This document shows positions 25,510 to 35,398 of a stretch of DNA of 64,000 nt, one piece after another. The DNA comes from Clostridium kluyveri (GTDB lineage Bacteria; Bacillota; Clostridia; Clostridiales; Clostridiaceae). Position 1 is the stretch's first letter. Each line of letters begins with the position of its first letter. The translations under genes and the position numbers were made by a program. The notes under the pieces are model-generated. The model had not been told where the DNA came from and ran no database searches. It saw only the letters and a program-made list of their open reading frames with translations. The stretch is from positions 2,604,001-2,668,000 of the forward strand of contig NZ_CP018335.1 of assembly GCF_001902295.1 (NCBI RefSeq), written 5' to 3'.

Positions 25510-28128
25510 TTGAAAAATTTTTATCAACAATCTATCTCAGAAGTTTTGGATATTTTAAAAGTTTCTCCCAATGGATTAAAGGATTCAGAGGTAGAAAAAA
25601 GGCACCAGGAATATGGATACAACAAACTATATGAAAAAAATAAAAAAAGTATATTTCAAGTTTTTTTGGAACAGTTTAAGGATTTACTGATAATCATACT
25701 AATAGTAGCTGCCACTGTTTCAATATTTTTAAGCAATGTTGAAAGTGCTCTAGTCATATTTGCAGTTATAATTCTTAATTCAATTTTAGGTACCATACAG
25801 CAGATTAAAGCTGAAAAATCACTGGATAGTTTGAAATCTCTCTCTTCCCCTAGAGCAAAAGTGCTGAGAAATGGAACACAGGTAGAAATACCTTCTAGTG
25901 AAGTTGTAGTAGGAGACATATTGTATCTAGAAGCAGGAGACTATGTAAGTGCAGATGGCAGAATAATAGAAAATTACAGTATCCAGGTAAATGAAAGTTC
26001 ACTTACAGGAGAATCGGAAAATGTGTCAAAAACAACAAATACAATAGAAGAGGAAAATGTACCTATTGGAGATAGAAAAAATATGCTTTTTTCCGGCAGC
26101 CTTGTAACCTATGGAAGGGCGGTTATGGTTGTAACCAGTATAGGTATGAATACGGAACTTGGAAATGTAGCTTCTCTTTTGAAAAATACTGAAGAGAAAA
26201 AAACACCCCTTCAGGTAAATTTGGACAATTTCAGCAAAAAGCTTTCAACCATCATACTTATCATATGTGCTTTAATCTTCATTTTAGATGTATTTAGAGG
26301 ATACTCAATCATAGACTCCATAATGTTTTCAGTAGCGCTGGCAGTAGCAGCCATTCCTGAAGCTTTAAGCTCCATTGTCACCATAGTTCTTGCCCTGGGT
26401 ACTCAAAAAATGGCCAAAGAAAACGCCATTATAAAAAAACTCAAGGCTGTAGAGGGACTGGGAAGTGTTTCCGTAATATGTTCAGATAAAACAGGAACCC
26501 TGACACAAAATAAAATGACTGTAAAAAAACTATATGTGGACTATAAAACATTGAATTCCAAAGATTTAGATATGAACAATGATATAGAGAAAAAAGTTGT
26601 ACTGATGAGCATATTGTGCAACGATGCATCCTCATCTAGAAAAGACGAAATAGGGGATCCTACCGAAGTTGCACTGGTGAATTTAGGTAAAGCCTATAAT
26701 ATAGATGAATTGTCATCCAGGGAAAAATACCCTAGAATAGACGAGATTCCTTTTGATTCAGAAAGAAAATTAATGAGTACAGTTCATAAAGTAGATGACA
26801 AAATTTTAATGGTAACAAAAGGAGCTTTAGACGTACTGATAAACAGAGTTTCAAAAATACAAACTTCAAGTAAAATAAAGAATATAACAATGGAAGATAA
26901 ATTGAAAATAGAAAATGCAAATAAAGATTTCTCCAGAACCGGTTTGAGAGTGCTGGCCACAGCCTATAAAGAAATAGATACTGATAAAACCAAAATAACT
27001 TTTAAAGAAGAAGATGATCTGATTTTTGTGGCATTGATAGCCATGATGGATCCACCTAGAGAAGAATCTGCTGAAGCTATTTCAGACTGTATAAGAGCAG
27101 GAATCAAGCCAGTGATGATAACTGGAGATCATAAAATAACAGCTTCTGCCATTGCCAGAGAAATCGGCATTTTAAAAGATGAAAGTGAAGCTGTGGAAGG
27201 ATATGAACTGGATCATTTAAGTGAAGGGGAACTTAAAAAAAGAGTGGAAAAAATATCTGTTTACGCCAGAGTATCTCCAGAACACAAAATCAAAATAGTA
27301 AGAGCATGGCAGGATAGGGGAAATATAGTTGCCATGACAGGAGACGGTATAAATGACGCTCCTGCCCTTAAACAGGCGAATATCGGAATAGCAATGGGTA
27401 TAACAGGCACGGAAGTATCCAAGGATGCAGCTTCTATGGTTTTAACAGATGATAATTTTGCCACCATAGTAAAATCAGTTTCAAACGGAAGGAATATATA
27501 TAACAATATAAAAAACTCCATTAAATTTTTACTATCTGGAAATACAGCAGGAATACTGGCAGTACTATATACTTCTCTAGCAGCTTTGCCAATGCCGTTT
27601 ACTGCAGTTCACTTGTTATTCATAAACCTTATTACAGATAGTCTTCCTGCAATTGCCCTGGGGCTGGAACCTTATAAAAATAACGTTATGAAAGAAAAGC
27701 CCAGAAATATAAATACCCCTATTCTGACAAAAACTTTTGGAAAGGAAATATTGACTGAAGGCCTAATTATTGCCGCATGTACCATAACTTCCTTCTATAT
27801 AGGATTAAATACGGGAGATAAAATACTTGCAAGTACCATGGCATTTTCCACATTATGCCTATCAAGACTATTCCATGGATTCAACTGCCGATCTAATGAG
27901 TCAATTTTTAGAATTGGTATATTTTCCAATAAATACGTATGGATTGCCTTTGGATTAGGACTGGTACTTTTAAATTCAGTGCTATTTACACCTTTATTGA
28001 GAAATATATTTGAAATTGAAGAACTTACCCTAAATCAACTTGGTATTATATACCTGATGTCTTCTATACCTTTTATATCAGTACAAGCTTACAAATTTAT
28101 ATTTGTGAAGTCTGCAAAGACCCATTAA
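25510..28128 (+). CDS. P-type Ca2+-transporting ATPase (PMR1/SERCA-like)
   Basis: An 872-residue P2-type cation pump of the cytoplasmic membrane. It has the N-terminal cation_ATPase_N region (QQSISEVLDILKVSPNGLKD), actuator TGES, M4 PEALSSIVTIVLALG (usual PE-x-L binding motif), phosphorylation site CSDKTGTLTQNKM, hinge MTGDGINDAPALKQANIGIA and M6 NLITDSLPAIALG. Asn and Asp in M6 fit Ca2+ binding. I chose the TTG at 25510, preceded by AGGTGAT, since family members start a few residues before the QxSxxEVL motif; the ORF extends upstream to 25471. Ca2+ or Mn2+ export is inferred from family. Confidence 0.93.
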   Translation: MKNFYQQSISEVLDILKVSPNGLKDSEVEKRHQEYGYNKLYEKNKKSIFQVFLEQFKDLLIIILIVAATVSIFLSNVESALVIFAVIILNSILGTIQQIKAEKSLDSLKSLSSPRAKVLRNGTQVEIPSSEVVVGDILYLEAGDYVSADGRIIENYSIQVNESSLTGESENVSKTTNTIEEENVPIGDRKNMLFSGSLVTYGRAVMVVTSIGMNTELGNVASLLKNTEEKKTPLQVNLDNFSKKLSTIILIICALIFILDVFRGYSIIDSIMFSVALAVAAIPEALSSIVTIVLALGTQKMAKENAIIKKLKAVEGLGSVSVICSDKTGTLTQNKMTVKKLYVDYKTLNSKDLDMNNDIEKKVVLMSILCNDASSSRKDEIGDPTEVALVNLGKAYNIDELSSREKYPRIDEIPFDSERKLMSTVHKVDDKILMVTKGALDVLINRVSKIQTSSKIKNITMEDKLKIENANKDFSRTGLRVLATAYKEIDTDKTKITFKEEDDLIFVALIAMMDPPREESAEAISDCIRAGIKPVMITGDHKITASAIAREIGILKDESEAVEGYELDHLSEGELKKRVEKISVYARVSPEHKIKIVRAWQDRGNIVAMTGDGINDAPALKQANIGIAMGITGTEVSKDAASMVLTDDNFATIVKSVSNGRNIYNNIKNSIKFLLSGNTAGILAVLYTSLAALPMPFTAVHLLFINLITDSLPAIALGLEPYKNNVMKEKPRNINTPILTKTFGKEILTEGLIIAACTITSFYIGLNTGDKILASTMAFSTLCLSRLFHGFNCRSNESIFRIGIFSNKYVWIAFGLGLVLLNSVLFTPLLRNIFEIEELTLNQLGIIYLMSSIPFISVQAYKFIFVKSAKTH

Positions 28129-28141
28129 AAACGTTTGATAC

Positions 28142-28172
28142 AAAATACCCACTACTATTTAGTGGGTATTTT
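28142..28172 (+). terminator. Terminator of the Ca2+-ATPase gene
   Basis: AAAATACCCACT (28142-28153) pairs with AGTGGGTATTTT (28161-28172), directly after the ATPase stop. Confidence 0.85.
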
Positions 28173-28266
28173 ATACATCAGATATCACTTTTCAATTTTA
28201 ATCTATTAAACTTAAGTCTCTTATATTTTCTGCCACAAGAGTACGAGTCTTTATGGAATGGATTAT

Positions 28267-28662
28267 CAAGTGATTCTTAGGCTCAGGTGGAGTTTGCTTG
28301 TAAGGAATACCTTTCTCCAGCTGAACCTTAGAAGAACTTATCCAGGGGTGTAGCAGTGCTTATCCCCCACTTTGAAGAAGACTATACATTGTACACAACT
28401 TTGGAAATTGGAAAAACTATTCAAGTTATTATGAAATAAGGGTTTCATAAATGGCAACTGGAAACTATATTCTGGTAAAGCATCATTACTTGGTTAACCA
28501 TGGAAATATATTGCCATAAGTTTCCTTTCAAACTCTTATTAAGCTAGCTTTTAAACCATTTTATGGCTCTTATTTAATGACTACCAATTTGTTACCAATG
28601 ATATGTGCAATGTATAGCTTTGAAGAAGATGGGGGTATTAGCAATGGTAGCCTTCGGATAAA
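28267..28662 (+). mobile_element. Structured IS605-end-like element, copy B, split by a MITE
   Basis: The two outer parts, 28267-28381 and 28618-28662, join to give a sequence nearly identical to copy A (CAAGTGATTCTTAGG to TTCGGATAAA). The second hairpin carries CCCCCA/TGGGGG, where copy A has CTCCCA/TGGGAG; this is a compensatory pair change. A 236-bp element interrupts it. Confidence 0.7.
28382..28617. mobile_element. 236-bp MITE-like element with 12-bp target duplication
   Basis: The element starts CTATACATTGTACA and ends TGTGCAATGTATAG, giving terminal inverted repeats (CTATACATTG perfect, about 18 of 23 overall). It is flanked exactly by CTTTGAAGAAGA at 28370-28381 and 28618-28629. Removing the element and one flank restores copy B of the host repeat. 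It has no ORF of note. A 12-bp duplication suggests mobilisation by a transposase of IS4/IS231-like habit, but the ends do not match one I know. Confidence 0.8.
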
Positions 28663-28684
28663 AATGTTAAAGGTCAAGATAACA

Positions 28685-28870
28685 TTATTCTTTTAAATCT
28701 ATAATATTTACACTAAAGTGTTCATTCGTATTTAAATCCTTAACCTGTATCTTATCATCTTTATCCGTACTTATACTTTCAAGCCACACAGGATTATTTT
28801 TATACTTTACTTCTATAATTCCTTTAGATTCAAGTATTTCTTTCACCCTATTTTTATCCAAAACTATCAT
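28685..28870 (-). CDS. sspH: SspH-type small acid-soluble spore protein
   Basis: A 61-residue protein with the H-type SASP pattern: DKNRVKEILESKGIIEVKYK, then NPVWLESISTD and a C-terminal VKDLNTNEHFSV. The family is packed in the spore core and synthesised in the forespore; its exact role is unclear. AGGAG lies before the ATG. Single gene, next to the split repeat element. Confidence 0.85.
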   Translation of the reverse strand: MIVLDKNRVKEILESKGIIEVKYKNNPVWLESISTDKDDKIQVKDLNTNEHFSVNIIDLKE

Positions 28871-29029
28871 CTCCTATATATAGCTTTACATATAAATTGC
28901 TGAATTATACTCCTCACAGAGATCTTCTCTGCACAAAATAATAAAGTTAATCAAATTCTTCTAGAATTTAGGTGGAGTTTGCCTATAAGAGCTGATCTAC
29001 TACTAAATTTATTAATTTCAAAATGAATA

Positions 29030-30259
29030 TTAAACCAATTCACGTTTGCAATAGGACAAAATTGTGAGGACTACAAACAAAGGAATGGAAATAATCGCTG
29101 CGCCAATTATTACATATGGTGCCCATAAACTAAAAGAGCCTAATTTAAGAAAGGTAAGTCCCACAAGTTCACAGCCAAAACTATTTCCAAGACCTGTACC
29201 CCCAGATGGCAAAATCATTCTAATCCAATTCATAATATTGCTTCCAGAAATAGAACTAAGTATAAGGGGCAATATACAAAATACAATACTTATTATAATT
29301 GAATTAGCTGTATTCTTGCATCTTGCAGATAAAAACAGTGTAAAGCTGACAACTGCAATAAGTGTCAACATGCCTGCAGTTGCAGTAATCATCTGGGTTT
29401 CACCAACACTTACAGCAGGCAGGCAGATAACTCCTACACTTTGAAGTGATGCCTTTAGACTATCCCATCCAAACACCTTGTTTTCAATAATACTAAATAT
29501 AGAAATACAAATTGCAAAGGTTATGCTGCAAATTAAAATAGCAGAAATTACTTTACATACAGAAAGTTTTGCTTTGCCATATTTAGTACACCTCAATATA
29601 CTGTCTGCCCCTGTCTGATATTCTGCAGAGAATATTGGAGCAGTAATAAATGTGCATATAATTACTAAAAGAAAAATCAACATAATAAGATAGCTTCCGG
29701 CATCACTGCTGCCATAGCCATATATGAATTTAAAAGGTTTATCTACTTTTTCATACATGGAAAGTGCCTTCCTTTGTGATACAGGATCCAAAACTCTTTC
29801 TTTTATTTGTTCAGTATATTTTTTATAGAAATTTGCCGCAACCTCTTCGGGAGAAATCTTACTTAAATCTGCAGGTGCCTTTGTATTTGGATCCGCATAT
29901 ACACTCTCCAACCGATATATTATATATTGAACCGGAAGTATTTTTTCATTATAGATATCTTGGGGGATATCGTCACTATAAATACTTCCATATTTCTTTG
30001 TGACTTCCTGATAATTTTCAACTGCTTTATGTATTTTATCTGGTGTGATCTCTCCCTGTACCATCAGTCCTTTTTGGGCTTCTATAGCTTTTATTCCAGA
30101 AATCGATACCTGCTCTCCATCTTTATCAACATAAGTATAATGGACATATGATATGGGAAAGTATGCCATAATTCCAGTCAATAAAATGGCTGCCAACAGC
30201 AAAATCCATGTTGAACGAGTTCTTAGCACCCTCTTCAATTCCAAACAAAAAATGCTCAT
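29030..30259 (-). CDS. ABC transporter permease
   Basis: A 409-residue membrane protein: one N-terminal span (RSTWILLLAAILLTGIMAYF), a large extracytoplasmic domain (about 40-175) and five or more spans in the C-terminal half. I chose the ATG at 30259 (starts MSIFCLELKRVLRTR), 1 bp after the ATPase stop; earlier in-frame starts lie inside the ATPase gene. It forms an exporter with the preceding ATPase gene in an ECF-sigma-led operon. The layout matches ABC-2 type permeases with lipid or peptide substrates; the substrate is unknown. Confidence 0.8.
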   Translation of the reverse strand: MSIFCLELKRVLRTRSTWILLLAAILLTGIMAYFPISYVHYTYVDKDGEQVSISGIKAIEAQKGLMVQGEITPDKIHKAVENYQEVTKKYGSIYSDDIPQDIYNEKILPVQYIIYRLESVYADPNTKAPADLSKISPEEVAANFYKKYTEQIKERVLDPVSQRKALSMYEKVDKPFKFIYGYGSSDAGSYLIMLIFLLVIICTFITAPIFSAEYQTGADSILRCTKYGKAKLSVCKVISAILICSITFAICISIFSIIENKVFGWDSLKASLQSVGVICLPAVSVGETQMITATAGMLTLIAVVSFTLFLSARCKNTANSIIISIVFCILPLILSSISGSNIMNWIRMILPSGGTGLGNSFGCELVGLTFLKLGSFSLWAPYVIIGAAIISIPLFVVLTILSYCKRELV

Positions 30260-30260
30260 A

Positions 30261-31157
30261 TCAAATTTTCTCCTTTCCTGTTCCATCTTGAGGGAAAAGC
30301 CATAAATACAGATCCTCAAGCCGTGGAACAGCATGTTTTGAATCAGGTACATCTGGTGTATTTGACAAATACCTGATAGAAAGATTTCCATCTTCCTCAT
30401 TTAGTACATTCACAATGCGGGCAATTTTTTCATAATGGATAAGTTGTCTAGGTGATATTATGCTCTCCCATACCTTTCCTTCAACAGTTTTTACAAGTTC
30501 TTCAGTAGTCCCCATGGAAATAATTTCTCCATCTTTCATAATTGCATTACAGGTAGCAATATATTCCACATCGGAAACAATATGAGTAGAAATCAACACA
30601 ATTCTATTCTGTGCAAATTCAGAAATAAGTTTGCGAAATTTTACACGTTCCCCTGGATCGAGACCACTGGTTGGTTCATCTAATATTAAAACTTCCGGAT
30701 CATTCAAAAGGGCTTGTGCAATACCTACCCGTCTCTTCATTCCTCCAGAAAGTTTAGAAATTTTCTTTTTTCTGACTTCAGTAAGAGTAAGTATTTGAAG
30801 CAATTTATCTATTTTTGCCTTTGTATCATCTTTAGTAAGACCTTTTAAAGCAGCAATATATTTCAGATAATCCATCACTGTAAATTCAGGATAGAAACCA
30901 AAATCCTGGGGTAGATAACCTAAAATATCACGATAGGCTCCCTTAAGTACACCAATTTCAATTCCATCATATAATATCCTTCCCGAGGTTGGTACCATAA
31001 TACCAGCAATCATTCTTATTAAAGTAGTCTTTCCGGCACCATTTGCACCAAGAAGTCCCCATACACCAGAGGATATATTCAAGCTTACATTGTTAACAGC
31101 AATTTTATCTTTATATTGCTTGATCAAATTACAAATTTCAAGTTCCATGGTTATCAC
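30261..31157 (-). CDS. ABC transporter ATP-binding protein
   Basis: A 298-residue ATPase with Walker A GANGAGKTT, signature LSGGMKRR, Walker B VLILDEPTSGLDPGERVKF and switch His in ISTHIVSD. The C-terminal 70 residues after the ATPase core are typical of the CcmA/BcrA exporter class. GGAGTGATAAC precedes the ATG. It is 22 bp downstream of the membrane protein gene. Confidence 0.92.
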   Translation of the reverse strand: MITMELEICNLIKQYKDKIAVNNVSLNISSGVWGLLGANGAGKTTLIRMIAGIMVPTSGRILYDGIEIGVLKGAYRDILGYLPQDFGFYPEFTVMDYLKYIAALKGLTKDDTKAKIDKLLQILTLTEVRKKKISKLSGGMKRRVGIAQALLNDPEVLILDEPTSGLDPGERVKFRKLISEFAQNRIVLISTHIVSDVEYIATCNAIMKDGEIISMGTTEELVKTVEGKVWESIISPRQLIHYEKIARIVNVLNEEDGNLSIRYLSNTPDVPDSKHAVPRLEDLYLWLFPQDGTGKEKI

Positions 31158-31179
31158 TCCAATCTAGAAATTAAATTTA

Positions 31180-31959
31180 TTAAACGACAGAATAATCATA
31201 CATCTTGTTTGATTTCGCTATTAATTGATATACTTGAAAGGCAAGAATTACTGCAAAAAAAATACTAAGTACAATCCATCCGATTAAGGATGTTCTATAG
31301 TAAGCCTGTGGTACTAATGTATGGAATAAGAACTGCAGAGGTAATACAAGCAAACAGAAAATTTCACAAATAAATACACCATATTGCTTATGATTACAGC
31401 CGAGAATAAAAATACAACCACAACAGCATATTAGGAATGGCAATAGTAAATAGAATATTATAAAAATAGTGGAAATATTCACTTTATTCAACATAATAAG
31501 AGCAATAGTAATCAAAAAAGCACTGTCCCCAATAGCAACAATAATTAGTCTGCTTGATACTAATTTAGATATTGACATACATGCAGCTAATTCCACTTCA
31601 TACATCCTGTATTGTCTTGATCTATGGAGAAATGGTAAACCAGTTATAGTAATAAAAACTGCATAGAAACAAAGCAGATCCGGAATATGACGATTTACAA
31701 TATATTGAAAATCTCCATCAAAAATTATATTTAGCATCAAAGACATCAAAATCAATATTACTCCCTGATACATCCATACTTTTCTACCTATAAATAAAAT
31801 TTGACGAAATAAAAATTGAATATAGCCAATTCTCTGTCTTCCTTTATAATTTTCATATTCTTTACACACTACGTTGATAGTCTCATTAACATGATTCTGT
31901 GAATATATTGGGTATGTATTAAGAACCTTTTTTAAATCCAAACATAGTTTTTTATTCAT
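31180..31959 (-). CDS. Membrane protein of the ECF-sigma/ABC operon
   Basis: A 259-residue protein. A soluble N-terminal region of about 65 residues (MNKKLCLDLKKVLNTYPIY) is followed by six hydrophobic spans in pairs. I chose the ATG at 31959, behind AAGGAG; the longer frame from 31983 would overlap the sigma gene. Its position right after an ECF sigma gene suggests it could act as the anti-sigma factor, with the soluble N-terminus binding sigma, but no zinc-finger or known anti-sigma motif is visible. Confidence 0.7.
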   Translation of the reverse strand: MNKKLCLDLKKVLNTYPIYSQNHVNETINVVCKEYENYKGRQRIGYIQFLFRQILFIGRKVWMYQGVILILMSLMLNIIFDGDFQYIVNRHIPDLLCFYAVFITITGLPFLHRSRQYRMYEVELAACMSISKLVSSRLIIVAIGDSAFLITIALIMLNKVNISTIFIIFYLLLPFLICCCGCIFILGCNHKQYGVFICEIFCLLVLPLQFLFHTLVPQAYYRTSLIGWIVLSIFFAVILAFQVYQLIAKSNKMYDYSVV

Positions 31960-31963
31960 GAGC

Positions 31964-32476
31964 CTATTCTCCTTTTCTAACATTTTTCTTAATTTGTTTC
32001 AGTGCCGCCCGTAAACGGGATTGTACAGTCCTAAGTGGTATATTTTCTATCTCTGCGATTTCTCTTATGGATAAATCCTGTGCAAATCTTAATAATACAA
32101 TTTCTCTATATTTTTCAGGTAAATTTTCCACCAGACACTTCAAGTCCAAATCAGATTCAGTCTGTGCAAATCCATTTTCCATATATGCCAGATTTTCAGG
32201 CAGAGACTCCATTCCCTTTTTGCGCCAAATATCAATACATACATTTGAAGCCACTTTATATATATAAGATTTAAATTTTCCACAATGAATATATTTTTTA
32301 AAATAGCGAATAGTCTTTAAAAATGTTTCCTGAGTAGCATCTTCTGCCGCTTGACGATTTGGTGTATGCCAAAGGCAGTATCGAAATACATCTGGATAAT
32401 AAAGATTAATCAAATCTTCCAAACAAGTTGTATTGTCATTTTCAATTTTGTGTAATATATTATATTCTCGAATCAA
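31964..32476 (-). CDS. ECF-type RNA polymerase sigma factor
   Basis: A 170-residue sigma-70 family protein with only regions 2 and 4. Region 2 spans about residues 20-90 (LYYPDVFRYCLWHTPNRQAA, EDATQETFLKTIRYF). Region 4 spans about 110-165 (LPEKYREIVLLRFAQDLSIR, EIAEIENIPLRTVQSRLRAA). It heads an operon with a membrane protein and an ABC exporter; such sets respond to cell-envelope or antibiotic stress, and self-activation is usual. AGGAGG precedes the ATG. Confidence 0.93.
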   Translation of the reverse strand: MIREYNILHKIENDNTTCLEDLINLYYPDVFRYCLWHTPNRQAAEDATQETFLKTIRYFKKYIHCGKFKSYIYKVASNVCIDIWRKKGMESLPENLAYMENGFAQTESDLDLKCLVENLPEKYREIVLLRFAQDLSIREIAEIENIPLRTVQSRLRAALKQIKKNVRKGE

Positions 32477-32671
32477 GTTTTATCCTCCTAAATATCCCTC
32501 AAAAAACATCCTCTATATTATATAACGTTTATAAATGCCCAAATGATTTAAAAATTATCAATTAGGTCCAAACTATTTATCTGAAGAAAGATAATATATA
32601 AAATCATTTGTGATTTTCTACACTAAAAAAGTGCAGTCACAATGTCAATGACTGCACAAAATATAACTATA

Positions 32672-35122
32672 TTAAATATTAACCGTCTTCATAGCTCTCA
32701 TGGAATTCAGCACCGCAAGTAAAGTTACTCCCACATCACCAAATACAGCTTCCCACATGGTACCTAAACCAAGTGCTATAAGTACCAATAAGATTACTTT
32801 AATGCCTAATGCAAAAATTATATTTTGCATTACGATGTGTCTAGTTTTCCTGGCTATTTTTATGGCTGAAGCAATCTTTGAAGGCTCATCGGTCATTATA
32901 ACTACGTCAGCAGCTTCAATTGCAGCATCAGATCCTATTCCTCCCATTGCTATACCTATATCCGCTCTGGCTAAGACAGGAGCATCATTTATACCGTCCC
33001 CTACAAATATTAATTTGCCCTTTGATGATTTTTCTTTATCAAATGATTCCATCTTTTCAACTTTTTCGTCTGGAAGAAGTTCAGTATAAACTTCTTCTAA
33101 TCCTAACTGTTTTGCAACTTTAGTTCCAACTGTCTTATTATCGCCAGTGAGCATAACTATTCTCTTAATACCTATATCCTTTAATGCCTTAACCGCTTTT
33201 GCTGAATCTTCCTTAACTTCATCAGATATTATTATATATCCCGCATATACTTTATCCACAGCAACATGAACTGCTGTACCCACTGTCTCAACCTGTTCAT
33301 AAATTATATTTTCTTTGTTCATCAGTTTATAATTACCCGCTAACACTTCTCTACCTTGAATCACAACTTTCACGCCATGACCTGATATTTCTTCATAGTT
33401 TTCTATTGAATCCTTAACTATTTCCTTTCCATAAGCGTTTAATATAGAAGTTGCTATTGGATGGTTAGAATAACTTTCTGCATAGGCCGCATAAGCTATA
33501 AGTTCATCTTTTGAAATATTGTTTTGTGATTTTACCTCCGTTACCCTAAATACACCTTTTGTAAGTGTCCCTGTTTTATCAAATATTACACCTTCCACAC
33601 TATTTAAAGCCTCAAGGTAATTTCCACCTTTAACAAGTATCCCATTCTTTGAAGCCCCACCTATTCCTCCAAAGAAACCAAGAGGTATAGATACCACTAA
33701 AGCACAAGGACAAGATACTACTAAGAATGATAATGCTCTATATATCCACTGTGAGAAAGTAGCACTTTCAATAAATAATGGAGGTAGTACAGCTAAGGCT
33801 ATGGCTGAAAAAACAACAATAGGGGTATAATATCTAGCAAACTTTGTAATAAAATTTTCAGTTGGCGCTTTTTTACTACTTGCATTTTGAACTAAGTCAA
33901 GTATCTTTGCAATAGTAGAATCTCCAAATTCCTTTTCTACTTTAATAGAAAGCAATCCATTTTTGTTAATAACTCCCCCCAGTATACTGTCTCCTACTCT
34001 CACTTCTCTTGGGACTGACTCGCCAGTTAAAGCAGATGTATCTACCATTGAATTCCCTTCAACTACTTTACCGTCTAGAGGTACTTTTTCTCCTGGTTTC
34101 ACCAATATGATATTGCCCACACTAACCTCTTCCGGTGATACTCTTTTAATATCATCACCTATCTTTAAATTAGCAAAGTCAGGTCTTATATCCATAAGAT
34201 CCGTAATGGACTTTCTCGAACGATTAACAGCTATTCCCTGAAACAGCTCTCCTAACTGGTAAAAAAGCATAACTGCCACACCTTCTGGATATTGGCCGAT
34301 AGCAAAAGCTCCAATAGTTGCTGTACTCATTAAAAAATTTTCATCAAATATTTGACCCCTGCTTATATTTTTCAATGCTCTTAAAACTACTTCTCCCCCC
34401 ACAAGTATATAGGTTATTAAATACATTATCAGTTCCATGACATTTGAGAATTTAAAAGCAGTTGCTATTGCAAAAATTACTGCACCGACAACCAATATAA
34501 CCATTTTCTTTTTGCTGTTTTCTTCGTGCTCTTCTTTACGTTCATAAATTTTATTTTCAATCTCAACAACATTGACATCTGGTTCTATTCTTTTAACAAT
34601 TTCTTTAACTTTAAGAATAATGTCATTTTGCTTAGATGGATTCTCTATATCTAAGATAAGCTTTGTGTTCACAAAATCTACCGTGGCAGATTTTATGCCC
34701 TTTATATTATTAGATTCTTTTTCTATCCTTGCAGCACAGTTTCCACAGCATAATCCTTGTAATAATACTTCTTTCCTCAATTGTTTGTGTAGGCTTTTTT
34801 CAATTACCTTTACATCAGGTTCTAGTTTTTTTACCACATCCTTAGCCGCTGCAATCAGTTCTTTTGTTCTATTAATTTCCCCGATCTCTAAAGTTAACAT
34901 CTTAGTTGCAAAGCTTACATTAACAAAGTTGATTCCCTCTATTTTGCTAACCTTCTCTTCTATCTTGGCAGCACAGTTAGCACAATCCAATCCTTCCAAT
35001 ACAAACTCTTTTTTTACATTGGAGTCAAATTCCTTTGGTGTAACACTAGCACTACTTTTAATAATATTTTTAGTTACTAATTTTATATTGCTCTTGTTAG
35101 GATTTTTAACTACTTTATCCAT
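32672..35122 (-). CDS. cadA: Cd2+/Zn2+-type heavy-metal P-type ATPase
   Basis: An 816-residue P1B efflux pump. Two N-terminal HMA domains carry LDCANCAAKIEEK (about residue 50) and LCCGNCAARIEKE (about 123). Eight membrane spans follow. M6 metal site SCPCALVVSIPLG, phosphorylation site FDKTGTLTKG, SNHPIA and GDGINDAPVLARADIGIAMG are present. The CPC plus Lys/Asp pattern near the end favours Zn/Cd/Pb over Cu export. An inverted repeat upstream looks like an ArsR/CadC operator, but no ArsR gene is adjacent. Gene symbol by family. Confidence 0.9.
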   Translation of the reverse strand: MDKVVKNPNKSNIKLVTKNIIKSSASVTPKEFDSNVKKEFVLEGLDCANCAAKIEEKVSKIEGINFVNVSFATKMLTLEIGEINRTKELIAAAKDVVKKLEPDVKVIEKSLHKQLRKEVLLQGLCCGNCAARIEKESNNIKGIKSATVDFVNTKLILDIENPSKQNDIILKVKEIVKRIEPDVNVVEIENKIYERKEEHEENSKKKMVILVVGAVIFAIATAFKFSNVMELIMYLITYILVGGEVVLRALKNISRGQIFDENFLMSTATIGAFAIGQYPEGVAVMLFYQLGELFQGIAVNRSRKSITDLMDIRPDFANLKIGDDIKRVSPEEVSVGNIILVKPGEKVPLDGKVVEGNSMVDTSALTGESVPREVRVGDSILGGVINKNGLLSIKVEKEFGDSTIAKILDLVQNASSKKAPTENFITKFARYYTPIVVFSAIALAVLPPLFIESATFSQWIYRALSFLVVSCPCALVVSIPLGFFGGIGGASKNGILVKGGNYLEALNSVEGVIFDKTGTLTKGVFRVTEVKSQNNISKDELIAYAAYAESYSNHPIATSILNAYGKEIVKDSIENYEEISGHGVKVVIQGREVLAGNYKLMNKENIIYEQVETVGTAVHVAVDKVYAGYIIISDEVKEDSAKAVKALKDIGIKRIVMLTGDNKTVGTKVAKQLGLEEVYTELLPDEKVEKMESFDKEKSSKGKLIFVGDGINDAPVLARADIGIAMGGIGSDAAIEAADVVIMTDEPSKIASAIKIARKTRHIVMQNIIFALGIKVILLVLIALGLGTMWEAVFGDVGVTLLAVLNSMRAMKTVNI

Positions 35123-35255
35123 TCTCCCTTCCCCCTAATAGTTCAAAATTTTTCCCATATATAAGTTAATACCCAGTAAAAAAACCTTACTATGCTCATC
35201 ATCTAAAATAAATAATAATCTGCTTTTCCATAATTCCTACATCTTTTATGAACAC

Positions 35256-35287
35256 ATAAACATATGAGTGATTGTTCATATGTTTAT
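35256..35287. promoter_or_regulatory. Candidate ArsR/SmtB-type operator before the metal ATPase
   Basis: ATAAACATATGA (35256-35267) and TCATATGTTTAT (35276-35287) form perfect 12-bp arms around GTGATTGT. TGA-x6-TGTTCA within it fits the metal-sensor consensus. It lies 134 bp upstream of the cadA start. Confidence 0.65.
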
Positions 35288-35332
35288 TATATGTAATTAT
35301 CTTATTAATGTCAATAAACTATGAAGTTCTTT

Positions 35333-35374
35333 AAAATAGGAGGTTAGATTATTTAAATCTGACCTCCTATTTTT
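35333..35374. terminator. Terminator between cadA promoter region and metallophosphoesterase
   Basis: AAAATAGGAGGTTAGATT (35333-35350) pairs with AATCTGACCTCCTATTTT (35357-35374). It would end transcription of the metallophosphoesterase gene. Confidence 0.85.
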
Positions 35375-35398
35375 GTATTGAAGTAGATTGGTATGGTT

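Noticed and set aside
25374..25634. 86-codon frame before and across the Ca2+-ATPase start
   Set aside because: It overlaps the real ATPase start in another frame and has no domain.
28957..28998. Possible fifth copy of the structured element (TTTAGGTGGAGTTTGCC)
   Set aside because: Only about 40 bp around the first hairpin arm match and neither end is present, so it is too short to list as an element.
34572..35138. 188-codon frame on the plus strand
   Set aside because: It lies antisense to the N-terminal metal-binding region of the Cd/Zn ATPase gene, has no ribosome site and no recognisable domain; it is a shadow of the real gene.
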